Assembly: GCA_963965975.1 (NCBI GenBank)
Contig: OZ014411.1
Location: forward strand, 5,751,001 to 5,815,000
Direction of reading: 5' to 3'
Source: Xestospongia bergquistia
Lineage: Eukaryota; Porifera; Demospongiae; Haplosclerida; Petrosiidae
Length of the DNA stretch: 64,000 bases
A program made the translations under genes and the position numbers. The notes under the pieces were generated by a model. It was given only the letters and a program-made list of their open reading frames with translations, was not told the origin of the DNA and made no database searches. Shown here piece by piece: positions 46,201-61,200 of this stretch; the first letter of the stretch is position 1, and the number at the start of each line of letters is the position of its first letter.

Positions 46201-49200
46201 TGTCTCCAGAATATTGTACCCCAGAAGATTCGATAACTTCAACAAAACGTCGACTTTTGGCTTTGAACAAAAACCATAAAGCTATTCGTAGTTAGTTTTT
46301 TAAATTTAGTTTACTTTCTAGTTGTTTTGATACTTTCATGTTTATAACTGGTAACATCGTTGCCACCCATTCATTAGTCTATCGTTGCCGCCTCTTCACT
46401 AAGAGAAAGGAAGGCTTTTGCAATACTAACATATATTACTCGTCATAATGGTAAAGTATATGACAAACTGTAAACCACATCTCTTATTGTGAAAGCAACT
46501 GTGGAATGCAATGTAGCCTCTTGTTGTAGACAAAATGCATATAATTATGTACACAATAATTACATGCTGTACATGAAGCTTTTTACTATTTTTGTGTACA
46601 AACCAATTAACTAAATATTGCAGCTCAGAATGACACACAAATCACAAATTCATTGAAACTTAAAGGAACTACACAAAACAACTTTATAATCCTGTGCTAC
46701 CAGTTGTCTGATTTAGTTTGCTAACGTACCCTCTATTGACTACCTTATAGGAAGCAGTAACATGTTCTTCTTATGAATAATTGATAAGTCAAATACTAAG
46801 GTAAAGGGGTCAATCAAATGATTTGTCTGTATATAATAGTGCTTAAAACATAGATACATTTAACTCCATTTATATGTAGCAGTAGATACATCTAAAACAA
46901 AGAAATCTACATAATTTAGAGCCATCACAATCAACCCTGAGTGTGTACCATATAAACAAACCTTGTAAACAAAGATTTGACAGATCATAAAACACCTTCT
47001 GTCTTATGTATAATCTTTGGCTAAAGATTATTATGCAAAATGTTTGAGGAACTACAATATTTCTCATAATAAAAGACCATTGCATGTACGCTGCAATTGT
47101 ATCTGTATATGTCACCTTACCTCTTGTTGCAAACTGTGTTCTTTGTCTGTTAATGTAGTCACAAGACATTCTAGTTCTATATTTTTCTCAACCAGCAATT
47201 TATATTGACTTTGGAGACTGTTATATTCTGTTTCTCGTTCAGCAAAAATCTCTTCATCAGACAATAAGTCCATCTAGATATATATGTACAACACATTGTA
47301 TAGATAAATGTACAATGTAATGTGTGGCTTTGTACTCTATAAATGCTACACTTAAATCATTGTATAATATTACACATACATGTACATGTAAATACATGTA
47401 CATGTATGTGTAATGCATTGAATTTAGTTATCATTTATTTCACTTTAGGGAAACACATACAATTAAAATAACAATATTATCATAATTTTAAAAAATCATC
47501 CAATAATTAGATACTACACTGACTAGGGCTACAATGATTGTGTAATTAGGAGCAATGTCTGTGGAATGCTAAAAATGTAGGCAGAAAAGCAAGTTAGTGA
47601 GAATGCTCAATCAATGATCAATCATACCCATTGTTGTAGCACTAGCAGTTGGGATTAATGAGATGCTATATATGTGTGTTGGTGGTTAAAAAAGATGAAG
47701 TATCATTTCATTTGTCACTTTGATCATTGTATACAACAAATATCATAAAATAGTAAAAAGGGAACATACCTGTATCTATAATTATCTATATCTATCTATC
47801 TATCTATATAGATAGATAGATACATTTATGTGTATATGTAGTTGTCCAAATGATTGTAAGACAACATGGCAACCACATTAAAATAGGTAGTATGGTTTAG
47901 TACCAAGTTAGCCAATGCTAAATTTAGTACACTACTAAGCACTAGTTATAAGGTGTGTCATGCTTTACTACTAACTTAAAAGTAGTAATGAGACTAATAA
48001 ATACATGTATTTACATGTGTGACCAATTATAAAAGTTCACAAATTTAATATAATTATCTATTATACACATAACAACCAGTGATAGTACGTAACAGCCAGT
48101 GATAGTACATAACAACCAGCGATAGTACATAACAACCAGTGATAGTACATAACAACCAGTGATAGTACATAACAACCAGTGATAGTACATAACAACCAGT
48201 GATAGTACATAACAACCAGTGATACTACATAACAACCAGTGATACTACATAATAGCCAGTGATAGTACATAACAACCAGTGATACTACATAACAACCAGT
48301 GATACTACATAATAGCCAGTGATAGTACATAACAACCAGTGATAGTACATAACAACCAGTGATACTACATAATAGCCAGTGATAGTACATAACAACCAGT
48401 GATAGTACATAACAACCAGTGATACTACATAATAGCCAGTGATAGTACATAACAACCAGTGATAGTACAAAACAACAACAGAATGCATGTGTGCAGCAAT
48501 CAAGAAAGTTACATTTGAAACTATTGCAAATTTGTAGTTCTTAATTATCTATGAACATACCCAGGCATCATCTTAACTCTTACTTAATCAAAGTGAGCAC
48601 ACATTTCAACGATGAGTTTAGAAATTAAGACTATGATGTTGTTATTGGAGAGGAATTGTCCAAGTACTTTTCTCATGACACATCGATTAGTGTTCAAGTA
48701 GTTATTGAGGTTTTAAGAAGTAATCCTGTTTAGCATTGTGGTCTGTGCTTAAAGCCAATCAATGATGAGTCAGAAAGTTCAATTATATGTGACTCTTGCT
48801 TAACTGGTATCATTTCCATTGTGTTCATTTAAAGTCTTCTCCAAAGACAAGGCTTAGGTTTTGTTTGTCGTGTTATACTTGATTATTGATTACTCTTTTT
48901 CTTTTTTGTTATCTATATTCCTCTATTCATAATTATCATTTATGATTCTATAATTATTATTTATAATCTTATTATTTTTAATTCTATTCATATATCTACT
49001 CTCGGGGGTGTGGTCTCACTTTTTAAAGGTGTGGTTTCAAAAACTGAATCAAGAAGTCCTATAGGCACTGCCATGACAGAAACCAAGTTGTGCCTTTATG
49101 TTTTCTTCATACTTTACTGCGTTTTGCTTCTATCTGAAAATTACTATGTGGATTTTGATTATCTAACTTCACACAACCTATGGAATATGTCTACAAGTTG

Positions 49201-52200
49201 TCATATTCAACATCAGAATTTGTCACATGTTGCAAAGGAGTTACCATCTTTACCAAAAGTTAGTAGGAGTAAAATTCGTTATAGAATAGAGACACCTTGG
49301 GGAGCACCAATAGTATGGGCTGATACTGAAGCCAATGTATTAGCAAGACAACCAAAGAGAGTTTACAATGTAGGACTTAATATTGTTGCTATTGCCAAGT
49401 ACATAAAGTTCTTACAACCTCTTATTACAAGTGCTGACAAGTACTTCATGAGAGATCATAATGTTACTTATTTTGTTATCTCAGATAAACTTGATGAAGT
49501 AGCTAAAGTGAAGACAAACTGTCATATTGTAAGTATTATGGAGAAAAATCTAGGCTGGCCAAAGAACGCTTTAGCAAAATATCAGTTTATTAGTGAACAT
49601 AGACATGTCTACCATGATATGGACTTCATGTTTCAAATTGATGTTGATATGCTCTTTGTTTCTAGTTTTAATAGTGAGGCCTTAGGTTCAAGAGTAGGTA
49701 CCCTACATCCTGGTTTTTATTGGAAACAAAGACTATCATTTCCATATGACAGAAACCCTAAATCAACAGCTTATATTAACCGATATGAAGGAGAGTACTA
49801 TTTTGCTAGTGGGGTATTTGGTGGTTGTGTAAGTGAAGTCATCACTATGGCTGATATACTTTTCAAGAATATATTAACAGATCTTAATAAGTACAACTAC
49901 ATAGCTTTGTGGCATGATGAGAGTCATCTTAATAGATATTTTATTGATCATCCTCCAACTAAATTATTGTCTCCGGAATATTGTACCCCAGAAGATTGGA
50001 TAATCTCAACAAAACGTCGACTTTTGGCTTTGAACAAAAACCATAAAGCTATTCGTAGTTAGTTTTTAAATTTAGTTTACTTTCTAGTTGTTTTGATACT
50101 TTCATGTTTATAACTGGTAACGCCGTTGCCACCCATTTGTTAGTCTATTGTTGCCGCCTCTTTGCTAAGAGAAAGGAAGGCTTTTGCAATACTAACATAT
50201 ATTACTCCTCAAGATGGTAAAGTATATGACAAACTGTAAACCACATCTCTTGTTGTGAAAGCAACTGTGGAATGCAGTGTAACCTATTGTTGTAGACAAA
50301 ATGCATATAATTATGTACACAATAGAAGCTTTTTACTATTTTTGTGTACAAACCAATTAACTAAATATTGCACCTCAGAATGACACACAAACCACAAACT
50401 CATTGAAACTTAAAGGAACTACACAAAACAACTTTATAATCCTGTGCTACCAGTTGTCTGATTTAGTTTGCTAACATACCCTCTGTTGACTACCTTATAG
50501 GAAGCAGTAAGTAACATGTTCTTATGAATAATTGATAAGTCAAATATTAAGGTAAAGGGTTCAATCAAATGATTTTGTCTGTATATAATAGTGGTTAAAA
50601 CATAGATACATTTAACTCCATTTATATGTAGGAGTAGATATATCTAAAACATTGAAATCTACATAATTTAGAGCCATCACAATCAATCCCAAGTGTGTAC
50701 CATATAAACAAACCTTGTAAACAAAGATTTGACAGATAATAAAACACCTTCTGTCTTATGTATAATCTTTGGCTAAAGATTATTATGCAAAATGTTTGAG
50801 GAACTACAATATTTCTCATAATAAAAGACCATTGCATGTACGCTGCAATTGTATCTGTATATGTCACCTTACCTCTTGTTGCAAACTGTGTTCTTTGTCT
50901 GTTAATGTAGTCACAAGACATTCTAGTTCTATATTTCTCTCAACCAGCAATTTATATTGACTTTGGAGACTGTTATATTCTGTTTCTCGTTCAGCAAAAA
51001 TCTCTTCATCAGACAATAAGTCCATCTAGATATACATGTACAACACATTGTATAGATAAATGTACAATGTAATGTGTGGCTTTGTACTCTATAAATGCTA
51101 CACTTAAATCATTGTATAATATTATACATACATGTACATGTATGGGTAATGCATTGAATTTAGTTATCATTTATTTCACTTTAGGGAAACACATACAATT
51201 AAAATAACAATATTATCATAATTTTAAAAAATCATCCAATAATTAGATACTACACTGACTAGGGCTACAATGATTGTGTAATTAAGAGCAATGTCTGTGG
51301 AATGCTAAAACTGTAGGCAGAAAAGCAAGTTAGTGAGAATGCTCAATCAATGATCAATCATACCCATTGTTGTAGCACTAGCAGTTGGGATTAATGAGAT
51401 GCTATATATGTGTGTTGGTGGTTAAAAAAGATGAAGTATCATTTCATTTGTCACTTTGATCATTGTATACAACAAATATCATAAAATAGTAAAAAGGGAA
51501 CATACCTGTATCTATAATTATCTATATCTATCTATCTATCTATATAGATAGATAAATACATTTATGTGTATATGTAGTTGTCCAAATGATTGTAAGACAA
51601 CCACATTAACCTATTTTAATGTCAACCACATTAAAATAGGTAGTATGGTTTAGTACCAAGTTAGCCAATGCTAAATTTAGTACACTATTAAGCACTGGTT
51701 GTAAGGTGTGTCATGCTTTACTACTAACTTAAAAGTAGTAATGAGACTAATAAATACATGTATTTACATGTGTGACCAATTATAAAAGTTCACAAATTTA
51801 ATATAATTATCTATTATACACATAACAACCAGTCATAGTACATAACAACCAGCGATAGTACATAACAACCAGCGATAGTACATAACAACCAGTGATAGTA
51901 CATAACAACCAGTGATAGTACATAATAGCCAGTGATAGTACATAACAACCAGTGATAGTACATAACAACCAGTGATAGTACATAACAACCAGTGATAGTA
52001 CATAACAACCAGTGATAGTACATAACAACCAGTGATAGTACATAACAACCAGTGATAGTACATATACTTCTAAATCACAAGCTTTGACAGACATACCTTA
52101 CAATTTTCAATTTCTTGTCTTAACAGCTCAATAGTCTCTACTGCTTTGTTCAATCTGTCATGTTGTTCCTTGTCTTCATCAAGTTTTTTGATATAAGCTT

Positions 52201-55200
52201 AAATATATAATAAATTAGTAATAAAAAATGTCTTCACAATAAAGCTGTAAAGGTTGTAGAATTAGTAGCAGTGACTGCATAACTATAGAATTTTAGAAAT
52301 ATAGGCAGTGAAGCAAGCTACTGCAAAGATTTGAGTGTGATCAGTTGTACCCATCATTATAGTGCTTGTGGTTAGGGTTAATGAAATTTATTGGTTGTTA
52401 TATGTGCCTGAATTTGAGGTGATTAAATCTCATCAGTCACTTTGATCATTGTATACAACAATACAATAAAAAAAGATGAAAAAAACAAACCTTGTACATA
52501 ATTATATATATATGTGTGTGTGTATATGTATATATATACACATATATAGCATGTGGTCTAAAATGAATATGGGATTGCTTGGCACACACAGTAAAACAAC
52601 ATCAATGATTATAAATATATATACCAGTAAAATGTACATTACAACTTACTTGATTCTAAGTCAGAACTTTTGTTTTTTTCACTATCCACTTCCACTAACA
52701 GTGACCATATTTCCTTTAGTGATGTCATATCAGGATTATCTCTGCTGTCTAATATCTTTTGTAACTTTTTACTTGCTAATGACATAGCAATAGACATAGC
52801 ACTTTGTCTGTGTTGAGAAATCTCTATTTCTTTCTTGAGATAACTAATATGAGTATCAACATCAGTTAACTAAGACAGAGAAAATATCAATAATCAAGTT
52901 ATGAATGGCCTCTTTCTTTGTGTGGTAATGTTATGTACATTGTACATAATATTATTATAACATTTACATAAAAATTAAATTGTTTACCTGGAAATTCTGA
53001 TTACAATAATATACATACATTTACATGTAGATGTCTATACTCATTATATGTATGTGAGCATGTGAAAATTAAACAGTAGGTTCTAGCCAGTCCATAAACC
53101 AGTTATAGTAAAGCTTTCAAGTAAGTCATCAAAAGTAATTGTTACTGCTCCTTGTCCTATTATATTTAGTAATCATTTTCTCAAGAACTAACAGTGTTCT
53201 ATGTGGATAGTGTTAGTTGTTGTTGTCGACATCTACAAATAGATCATTACTTACAAGGTCAGTAGCTGTAGATGATTCTACACACTCTACTGTCTCTAAA
53301 GGTGTATTAGATACAGTGATAATTTTTTTTGTTCTTTGTAGTTCTGCTCTTAAACTCTCTATCTCTTCTCTCAAAGCAAGAAAAGACTTGTGTTGAAGAT
53401 CTTGGTTTATAACAGGATGATTTTTAATGTTGCAAGCCTTTAAAAATAAAATAAGATAAAATATAAATATAAACATTATTAGCAATAGTTAATATGTAGT
53501 GGTCTTATGACCATGTACAATATGACTAGTATTAATATTATGTACATACATGTACATGTAATTTAATACAAAGGGTTAAATATCATTGCTAAATTTCAAA
53601 TGAGTGCTGCTTCTCAGTGATTGTCAAGAAGTATAAAATTTGGTATGCAGAATCATTATTTCTTGTATGTTAAAATTTATGGACTTTCTCTACAAGATGG
53701 TACTTGTTCAAATTTGCTTGCATGATAAGACCCTTTTGTCAGACCTGGTCACAAGCATAGGTGGCTACAGGCCCGGGCATACACAGGCAACGACCGGGTT
53801 GACTCGACCGAGCAATTCTAAATAATGCCCTGAACAGTTAAAAGGTCCTTCCAATCAAGCTGGTATCAAATATTTTCTTGGGTCGAGTATTCAGAGAGAT
53901 TGTGTATTTGACATTAATAATAAATAAACATGACCACACCCTAACACCGACCACACCCCTTTTCCTACCTGGGTGGAGCTGCAGTTCTGCAGCCGCCTAT
54001 GGGCACAAGTATGTATATATTATTTCATGGCTAAATGTCTGGACATTTGATGAGTATTTGGTTCATCCTTTGGACTCAGGAGTCAGAAAGACAATGAAAT
54101 ACAATGTAAACTTAGACAACATTGGACAGCTATTCATCCAAAGAGAGGTATTCTTAATCTCATCATCAAGAATGTACATACATTATCATTACAATAATGT
54201 CAAAGCTTTCTTATAAGTATACTATAGCAACTAAGCATACAGAGAAGCCCATAGCCCTAATAAAGAGGAAGGAGCATTCAACTCCATTTGAAAGTTTGTA
54301 CAGCATTAGACAAACCACAGCTGGTCTAATTCAAAGCTTAAGGACTGTGAGTATGACTAACTACACTATGAATATAATTAAACACCTTGAGGCTTTGTGC
54401 TTCTGGTGTACAGTATATTACATGTACTTTATTGATAGATACATTTGATAGACAATACATGCAGTATGTTTTAGAACAGTTAGTTATTAGAATACCAACA
54501 TATAGAGTAATCTAAGAAAAAGGAAGGAATGTACATATAAACTTTCCTCATCAGTCTAATATGAGTAAGTCAAGTTTATAGATCTGAATCAGATAGTCTA
54601 CTTTTTGCTTTAACTATCGTCTATGGAAGATTCAACATCATTTGAATAGATATCATACAAAGTGTTAACATCATTTTAAATAGATATCATGTGAAATGTC
54701 TGAATAGATACTGTGTGATAGCATCGCATAGATTTATTTAAAGTGATGTCAACACTTTCTTAGATTATAATTTAAACTAAACAGTGTTACAAATTTTGTC
54801 ATTTCAACTAGTCTTTGTTACATAGTTTCATCAATACGATGTAAGTCTAATTCTAAGTTACCATATATCCCAAATTAGTCTAATTCAATATGTATAAAGT
54901 CAAGTAGAAGCCAAAAAGTAAAAAGAAATTGTAGTATATTACCCAATAAACACAACCATGAGCAAATGCTCTTCTTTGTGTCCTATGTAAGACTTAATAT
55001 TTTGTTGAAGAGTTAACAGATAATCAAAAGAAACTCAATTAATTTAAATCTCATTCAAATCTTTAACATTGATGATGATCAATAAATGTTAGAATAACTA
55101 TCATGTCTCTCTCTAGTTACATGAGTGTCAAGTATTTTTGATTGGTCCATATCACAATAAACTAGTTAATGCATTGTCCTTTTTCATGCTGTACAGTAAT

Positions 55201-58200
55201 TAGAAATGGCACTTCAAGTAATGTACATGTACATATACAGTGTACATGTACATATACATAATTACATATACAGTGTACATGTACATATACAGTGTACATA
55301 TACAGTGTACATATACATATACAGTGTACATGTACATAAACATAATTACATATACAGTGTACAGGTACATATACAGTGTACATGTACATATACAGTGTAC
55401 ATGTACATATACAGTGTACATATACATATACAGTGTACATGTACATATACAGTGTACATGTACATAAACATAATTACATATACAGTGTACAGGTACATAT
55501 ACATGTACATATACAGTGTACATGTACATATACATGTACATATACAGTGTACATGTACATATACAGTGTACATGTACATATACAGTGTACATGTACATAG
55601 ACATAATTACATATACAGTGTACATGTACATGAGGTATATTGTACATACTGTGTGTATTACTTACTCTTTTGGCATATTTCAATGCATTTAAACTCTCTG
55701 GTAAGTCTTTATAACAAGGACTTAGACAGGTAATCATTACTGTATGAGCATTACCACCTAACGAGTCTTTGATTAGTCGAGTTATCTTGGACTGCCTGGA
55801 TGAGAAAGCAAATTATATTATTAGTTAATAATATATTAAATTATAGACAAGTAAATAAAAATTTCCAAAAAAATCATTAAATGTAGGGATTATGGTAAAA
55901 ACAACTCAAACAAGCCTAAGATAGGAATAGCAATATAGATATCAATGTATAGTAGTCACAACATTGAACATAATGCTATTACAGTTATTTGTTGTAATAG
56001 TGTTAGGAGAAGTTTAAGGCAAACATTCCCAAAACTAAAATTTAAAGTTGAATAAGAAGTTAGGAATTAGGTTTCAGGAAAGTGCTCACAATACAGCAAA
56101 ATATAGCTTTCAATATATACATTGTACTATTTTTAGCACCATCCTAACATTTAACAATTTTTAAAAATATATGTTATTTGTTTGTATCATTTTTATTTAA
56201 ATTATCTAAAAATATATCCACAATGTCTGATTCTTTGTTATTACAAGTTAAAATAAAATAGGAAGAACGAATATTGGGCAATGTTACCACCTGATATATA
56301 CTGTACATGTATATAGTGGACCTGATATACTGTACATGCATATAGTGGACCTGATATATACTGTACAGTATATAGTGGACCTGATATATACTTTACATGT
56401 ATATAGTGGACCTGATATACTGTACATGTATATAGTGGACCTGATATAGACTTTGCATGTATATAGTGGACCTGATATACTGTACATGTATATAGTGGAC
56501 CTGATATACACTTTACATGTATATAGTGGACCTTATATATACTTTACATGTATATAGTGGACCTGATATACACTTTACATGTATATAGTGGACCTGATAT
56601 ACACTTTACATGTATATAGTGGACCTGATATACACTTTACATGTATATAGTGGACCTGATACACACTTTACATGTATATAGTGGACCTGATATACACTTT
56701 ACATGTATATAGTGGACCTGATATACACTTTACATGTATATAGTGGACCTGATATACACTTTACATGTATATAGTGGACCTGATATACTGTACATGTATA
56801 TAGTGGACCTGATATACACTTTACATGTATATAGTGGACCTGATATACACTTTACATGTATATAGTGGACCTGATATACACTTTACATGTATATAGTGGA
56901 CCTGATATACTGTACATGTATATAGTGGACCTGATATACACTTTACATGTATATAGCGGACCTGATATATACTGTACAGTATATAGTGGACCTGATATAT
57001 ACTGTACATGTATATAGTGGACCTGATATAGCAGACTTACTTGTATAGGCAACATTTATTAAAATATCTTAACACATTACATGAATGAATGATATTGTAC
57101 TTAGTGCAATGCATATTTAAAAAAACATGTACATGTACATGTAGAAGTATAAACACGAATGTCATGAGTAGGTACCTCATAATCAATCACAATAAAAAAT
57201 AAAAAATTTAATGCTATAATATTGTCTTAGTTCATGATTTTATATAATGTCAAGATTTTCGACATATGCTTACAAAATTCTGGGTTAAATATTGTCCTTG
57301 TAAGACATGTACACGGTCAACTAAATGTACCTGTAAGGAACATGACCAGATCTTCTTTTAGTATCAGCCAAGGCATTAATGACATTACCAAGAGCTAAGA
57401 GACCACTATTGATATGTATAGACTCTGTAATAGAATATAACATTATAATTAATACTGTATTATTATAAGTACAAATAATACTACATAATAATGTACATAT
57501 ACTTTATATATTAACAGATTACAGTACAAGTATGTAAAAATTTTAAAAATCATGAAATGTAGGAATCGCACTATAAGCATCTGAAACAAGACAACAGTAG
57601 GAATGTTAGTATAAAATACTTACATTGTAGCCACACAGTAGAGTATCACTAAGTATATATATAGGACATGAAGTTGTGGCTACTAGGTAATGATTTTTAT
57701 TACCATCATTCTATTGTTGTCTTCTTTCAGGTGCTTGTACTGCCATTCCTTTACTTCATGAATTTTTTAAAAATATACGTAGACAGTGCTATTGCCTGCC
57801 TGATATGAGGTTATGGAGCCTAACTATACTCTTCCTTAACTGGCTTTAGAAAAAATAGCAATACAAACTGTATATTGTTGTAACTACACACCACTTGTAG
57901 CTCATGCAATACATTTAGACATGTACCTTTGAACCGTTCTCCTCTGTTATGTGTCCTGTTCAATCTCTCTGATCCAGCTAGATCAACAAAGTGGAACTTC
58001 GAAATTAGTCTAGCTGTGAGGATGTCCCTCTCATTACTAACATCTCCTATTACTTCTGGTTTCTCTTGTACTAAAAATATGTAAAAAATTAACTTTTCAT
58101 GTGCACAAGATAAGTAACAAACTGAATATGAATATGTCCATATGTCTTACATGTACATGACCATAAAAGTTACACTGTATATATGTACATGTACATGATT

Positions 58201-61200
58201 GGTTACTTAATATACATTAATTAGTTAGTTAGTTAATTAATATACATATATATGTATATATATATGTACATGATTAAACATTACATCACCTAGCATATTT
58301 ACCTAATATGAGAGTAAAGATTACATGAGAGCGACTAGAGTGTGCATTCATATCAGTGGCTAAAGTAACTCGGACAGCATTGCCACTCTCCAGTAATATC
58401 AAGGCCTCATCAGTATTAGATACAACCTCCTCAGTTAAACCAGTTACCACTATAGGATAACAACAATTTTAATGTAATAATCATTACAATTAATTTTAGT
58501 AGTTATAAATAGAACTCAGAACCTGTTATTTTCTGTTTGGCAAGTCATGCATGCTATAATCATTTTGGTCCACATATTATATATCGTAGATCAGGAAAGT
58601 TTCATTGTTAAAAGAAATTCGAACATTGGACGATGTACGAAAATAAATTACACAAACATAATTACACATTGAAATAAATAGGGTTAATAAATTTCATACA
58701 CGCCTCTTATGTTCGAAATTTTTTTAACACGGAAATTTTTTACATGAAACTTTTGTAACGCGAAGTTTCCCGATCTACAGTATGTAACATGTTACATTTG
58801 TTTTCATCATTTTAATGTATTGTTGTGTGTGACTTTTGAGAGCAACAAATGAAATTAAACTGCATTTTTTAAGTTTATAACCACTAACACATATAGCAAC
58901 CAATGAATTTCATTAAGTAATCTCTGAGTGGTATGATGATGGGCGTGGCTGACAATGCTCGAAGCTCCTTGCTCTTCTATGTTTCTAGTACTTTCTATCA
59001 TATTATTACTATTAGTCTTCTGCCAACACAGCTGCTAATTATGCAATCTTTGTAGCTCTAGTCAGTGTTTCACTGTGAAATCAGTATCTTTCAAAACAAT
59101 TATAGGATGATTTTTAATTATAGTCTTTTAAATCTAATACTAGTTCCAGACATACAGAGCTTAATAATTAGTACAATAATTAATGTGATGTCTCTGTTTA
59201 GAAACAATAACAAATGTTTGGATGAGTAGTATAAAAATAATTTTAAAAATCTTCCAAAGATGTCTAGACATTCAGCTGCATGTCTTTATCAGTAAGCCAC
59301 TAATGGTACATACATGTACATACACATGTCTTTATCAGTAAGCCACTAATGGTACATACATGTACATACGCATGTCTTTATCAGTAAGCCACTAATGGTA
59401 CATACATGTACATACGCATGTCTTTATCAGTAAGCCACTAATGGTACATACATGTACATACGCATGTCTTTATCAGTAAGCCACTAATGGTATATACATG
59501 TACATATGCATGTCTTTATCAGTAAGCCACTAATGGTACATACATGTACATATACATGTCTTTATCAGTAAGCCACTAATGGTACATACATGTACATATA
59601 CATGTCTTTATCAGTAAGCCACTAATGATACATACATGTACATATACATGTCTTTATCAGTAAGCCACTAATGGTACATACATGTACATATACATGTGTG
59701 ACTTACCATATTACATTATATTTGTAAAAGAATATCCTCATAGCTTTGTTGATGCTAGTATTGATTTACCTTAATTTTGTATTACATATACATGTATTAT
59801 AACATGCAATTTTTGGTACCTGTTTTTCCATGTTCATCTTCTCTGATAGCAATGACACACCCACAATCAGAATCAGTCAATAGCAAGTCTCTGATTTCAT
59901 CTTTATATATCTCAACATAGGACACGCCTACATGATACTTGACTCCACCCATCTTATCTTTTTTCACCCTGTCAAAGATGTCTTTTATTGTTTGTGGTAT
60001 TATACCCTCCTGTGGTGTACATGTAGTGAGTCCTCCACTACCTAATGTATAGGTTTTACCAGATCCTGTCTGTCCATAGACAAGGACTGTACAGTTAATT
60101 CCTTTAAGGAAACTGTCTACCAAAGGTTGAATAGTCTCTGTGTACACCTCTAACTAAAGTACAAGAGAAGGTAGGAATATAACAAATTTAATAATATATT
60201 TATTAATTTTAGACTACATTTGATATGTATATTTATAAAATAATATTGTCTCATTGTTCTTTAGTCTCGTCCACAGACGTACATGACTGCTGACTTTAGT
60301 TGACTCCAGCTAATTAATGTGCTGTGGGTGTTTGATATGTGGTTGCTGTGGGTGTGTTGTAAATGAGATAATGAATATTATTAGTGAAGCTAGAAAATTG
60401 TGTATGGTTTGCAACATTTGTTGTAGCTGTCTAATGGATTGTATTGCCATCAATAACAACAACAATAACAATAACAATAACAACAACAATAACAATAACA
60501 ATAACAACAACAATAACATGAAAAGAAGCACTCTTTATTGTGCTAAGCTTTAGTTTGAAACTGTTAACTTGTTACAAGGTGAAAGCAATATCTATTACAA
60601 TGCATGTATCCAGACATAAAAAGTTTATGTAATATGCCTTCCATAGATGCTAAAACATTATTTATTTTTATAAGCCAGGTTTAAAATATATAACTTTAGA
60701 CTACCACATTGTGTAATGAAGTCGATGTAGTTGCTGTTTGTCTAATCCCGTTTTGTCTAAAATTTTGACATCTTGTCCCAGTTTATTTAAAATTTTAAAT
60801 TAGCAGTTAAAATTTTTGGTAATATAGTTCCTAATTAACTATCCTTGAAAAAGTACTGTAATAAATTAATATCATAAATATCACACTAAAATGCATTGAC
60901 CAGTTACAAACTGTGCTTTGAGTTGTTAAAGTAATAGATAGTAGACTGGTGCTATTTTAGCAGTCATCCATTGTTAGTTAGTTATTTTTATTGCAACTAT
61001 AGAATTTGTGATACTACTACTAACAGAGAAGGTCGATGCTTACTTCAAGAGGGATACTGCTATACATTTAACAAATGTACAGTTGATGAAAGGACATACT
61101 ATAAGTATACCGAACAGAGCATATCTCCCATCACAGATGCTAATGACCGGTTGATCTCAGTCAACAACAACTATAACTACCTACCAGATGTTGCAGATAA

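Larger units (their letters stand above)
44734..48474. repeat. Tandem duplication, left copy
   Basis: This 3.74-kb stretch is repeated at 48475-52062. Each copy has the same order: GT6 leader, GT6 gene on +, GT6 3' flank, KIF27 51-codon exon on -, a TATC palindrome, and a 20-bp minisatellite. The left copy ends inside the minisatellite and the right copy begins at once with the sequence found at 44734, so the junction lies in the array. Confidence 0.92.
48475..52062. repeat. Tandem duplication, right copy
   Basis: Second copy of 44734-48474, about 150 bases shorter mainly because its minisatellite has fewer units. It contains GT6 copy 4 and the first copy of the duplicated KIF27 exon. Confidence 0.92.

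Noticed and set aside
48011-48503. Long overlapping - strand frames, and a possible CRISPR-like array
   Set aside because: The repeats are directly adjacent 20-bp units without unique spacers, in an animal intron. The frames are periodic translations of the minisatellite. The same holds for 51807-52094.
49010-49072. 21-codon upstream extension of GT6 copy 4
   Set aside because: Paralogues start at the Met at 49073 and lack the extension; it would also place polar residues before the signal-anchor without precedent in the other copies.
55162-55737. Many overlapping frames on both strands rich in Tyr, Val, Cys and His
   Set aside because: They are translations of the TACATGTACATATACAGTG array. 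Only the bases 55795-55666 in this area are a real exon (KIF27).
56284-57055. Frames reading repeated [15 protein letters not shown]
   Set aside because: Artefacts of the 31-bp minisatellite.
60310-60553. Poly-Leu and poly-Asn frames
   Set aside because: Translations of an AAC/AAT microsatellite in KIF27 intron 2.
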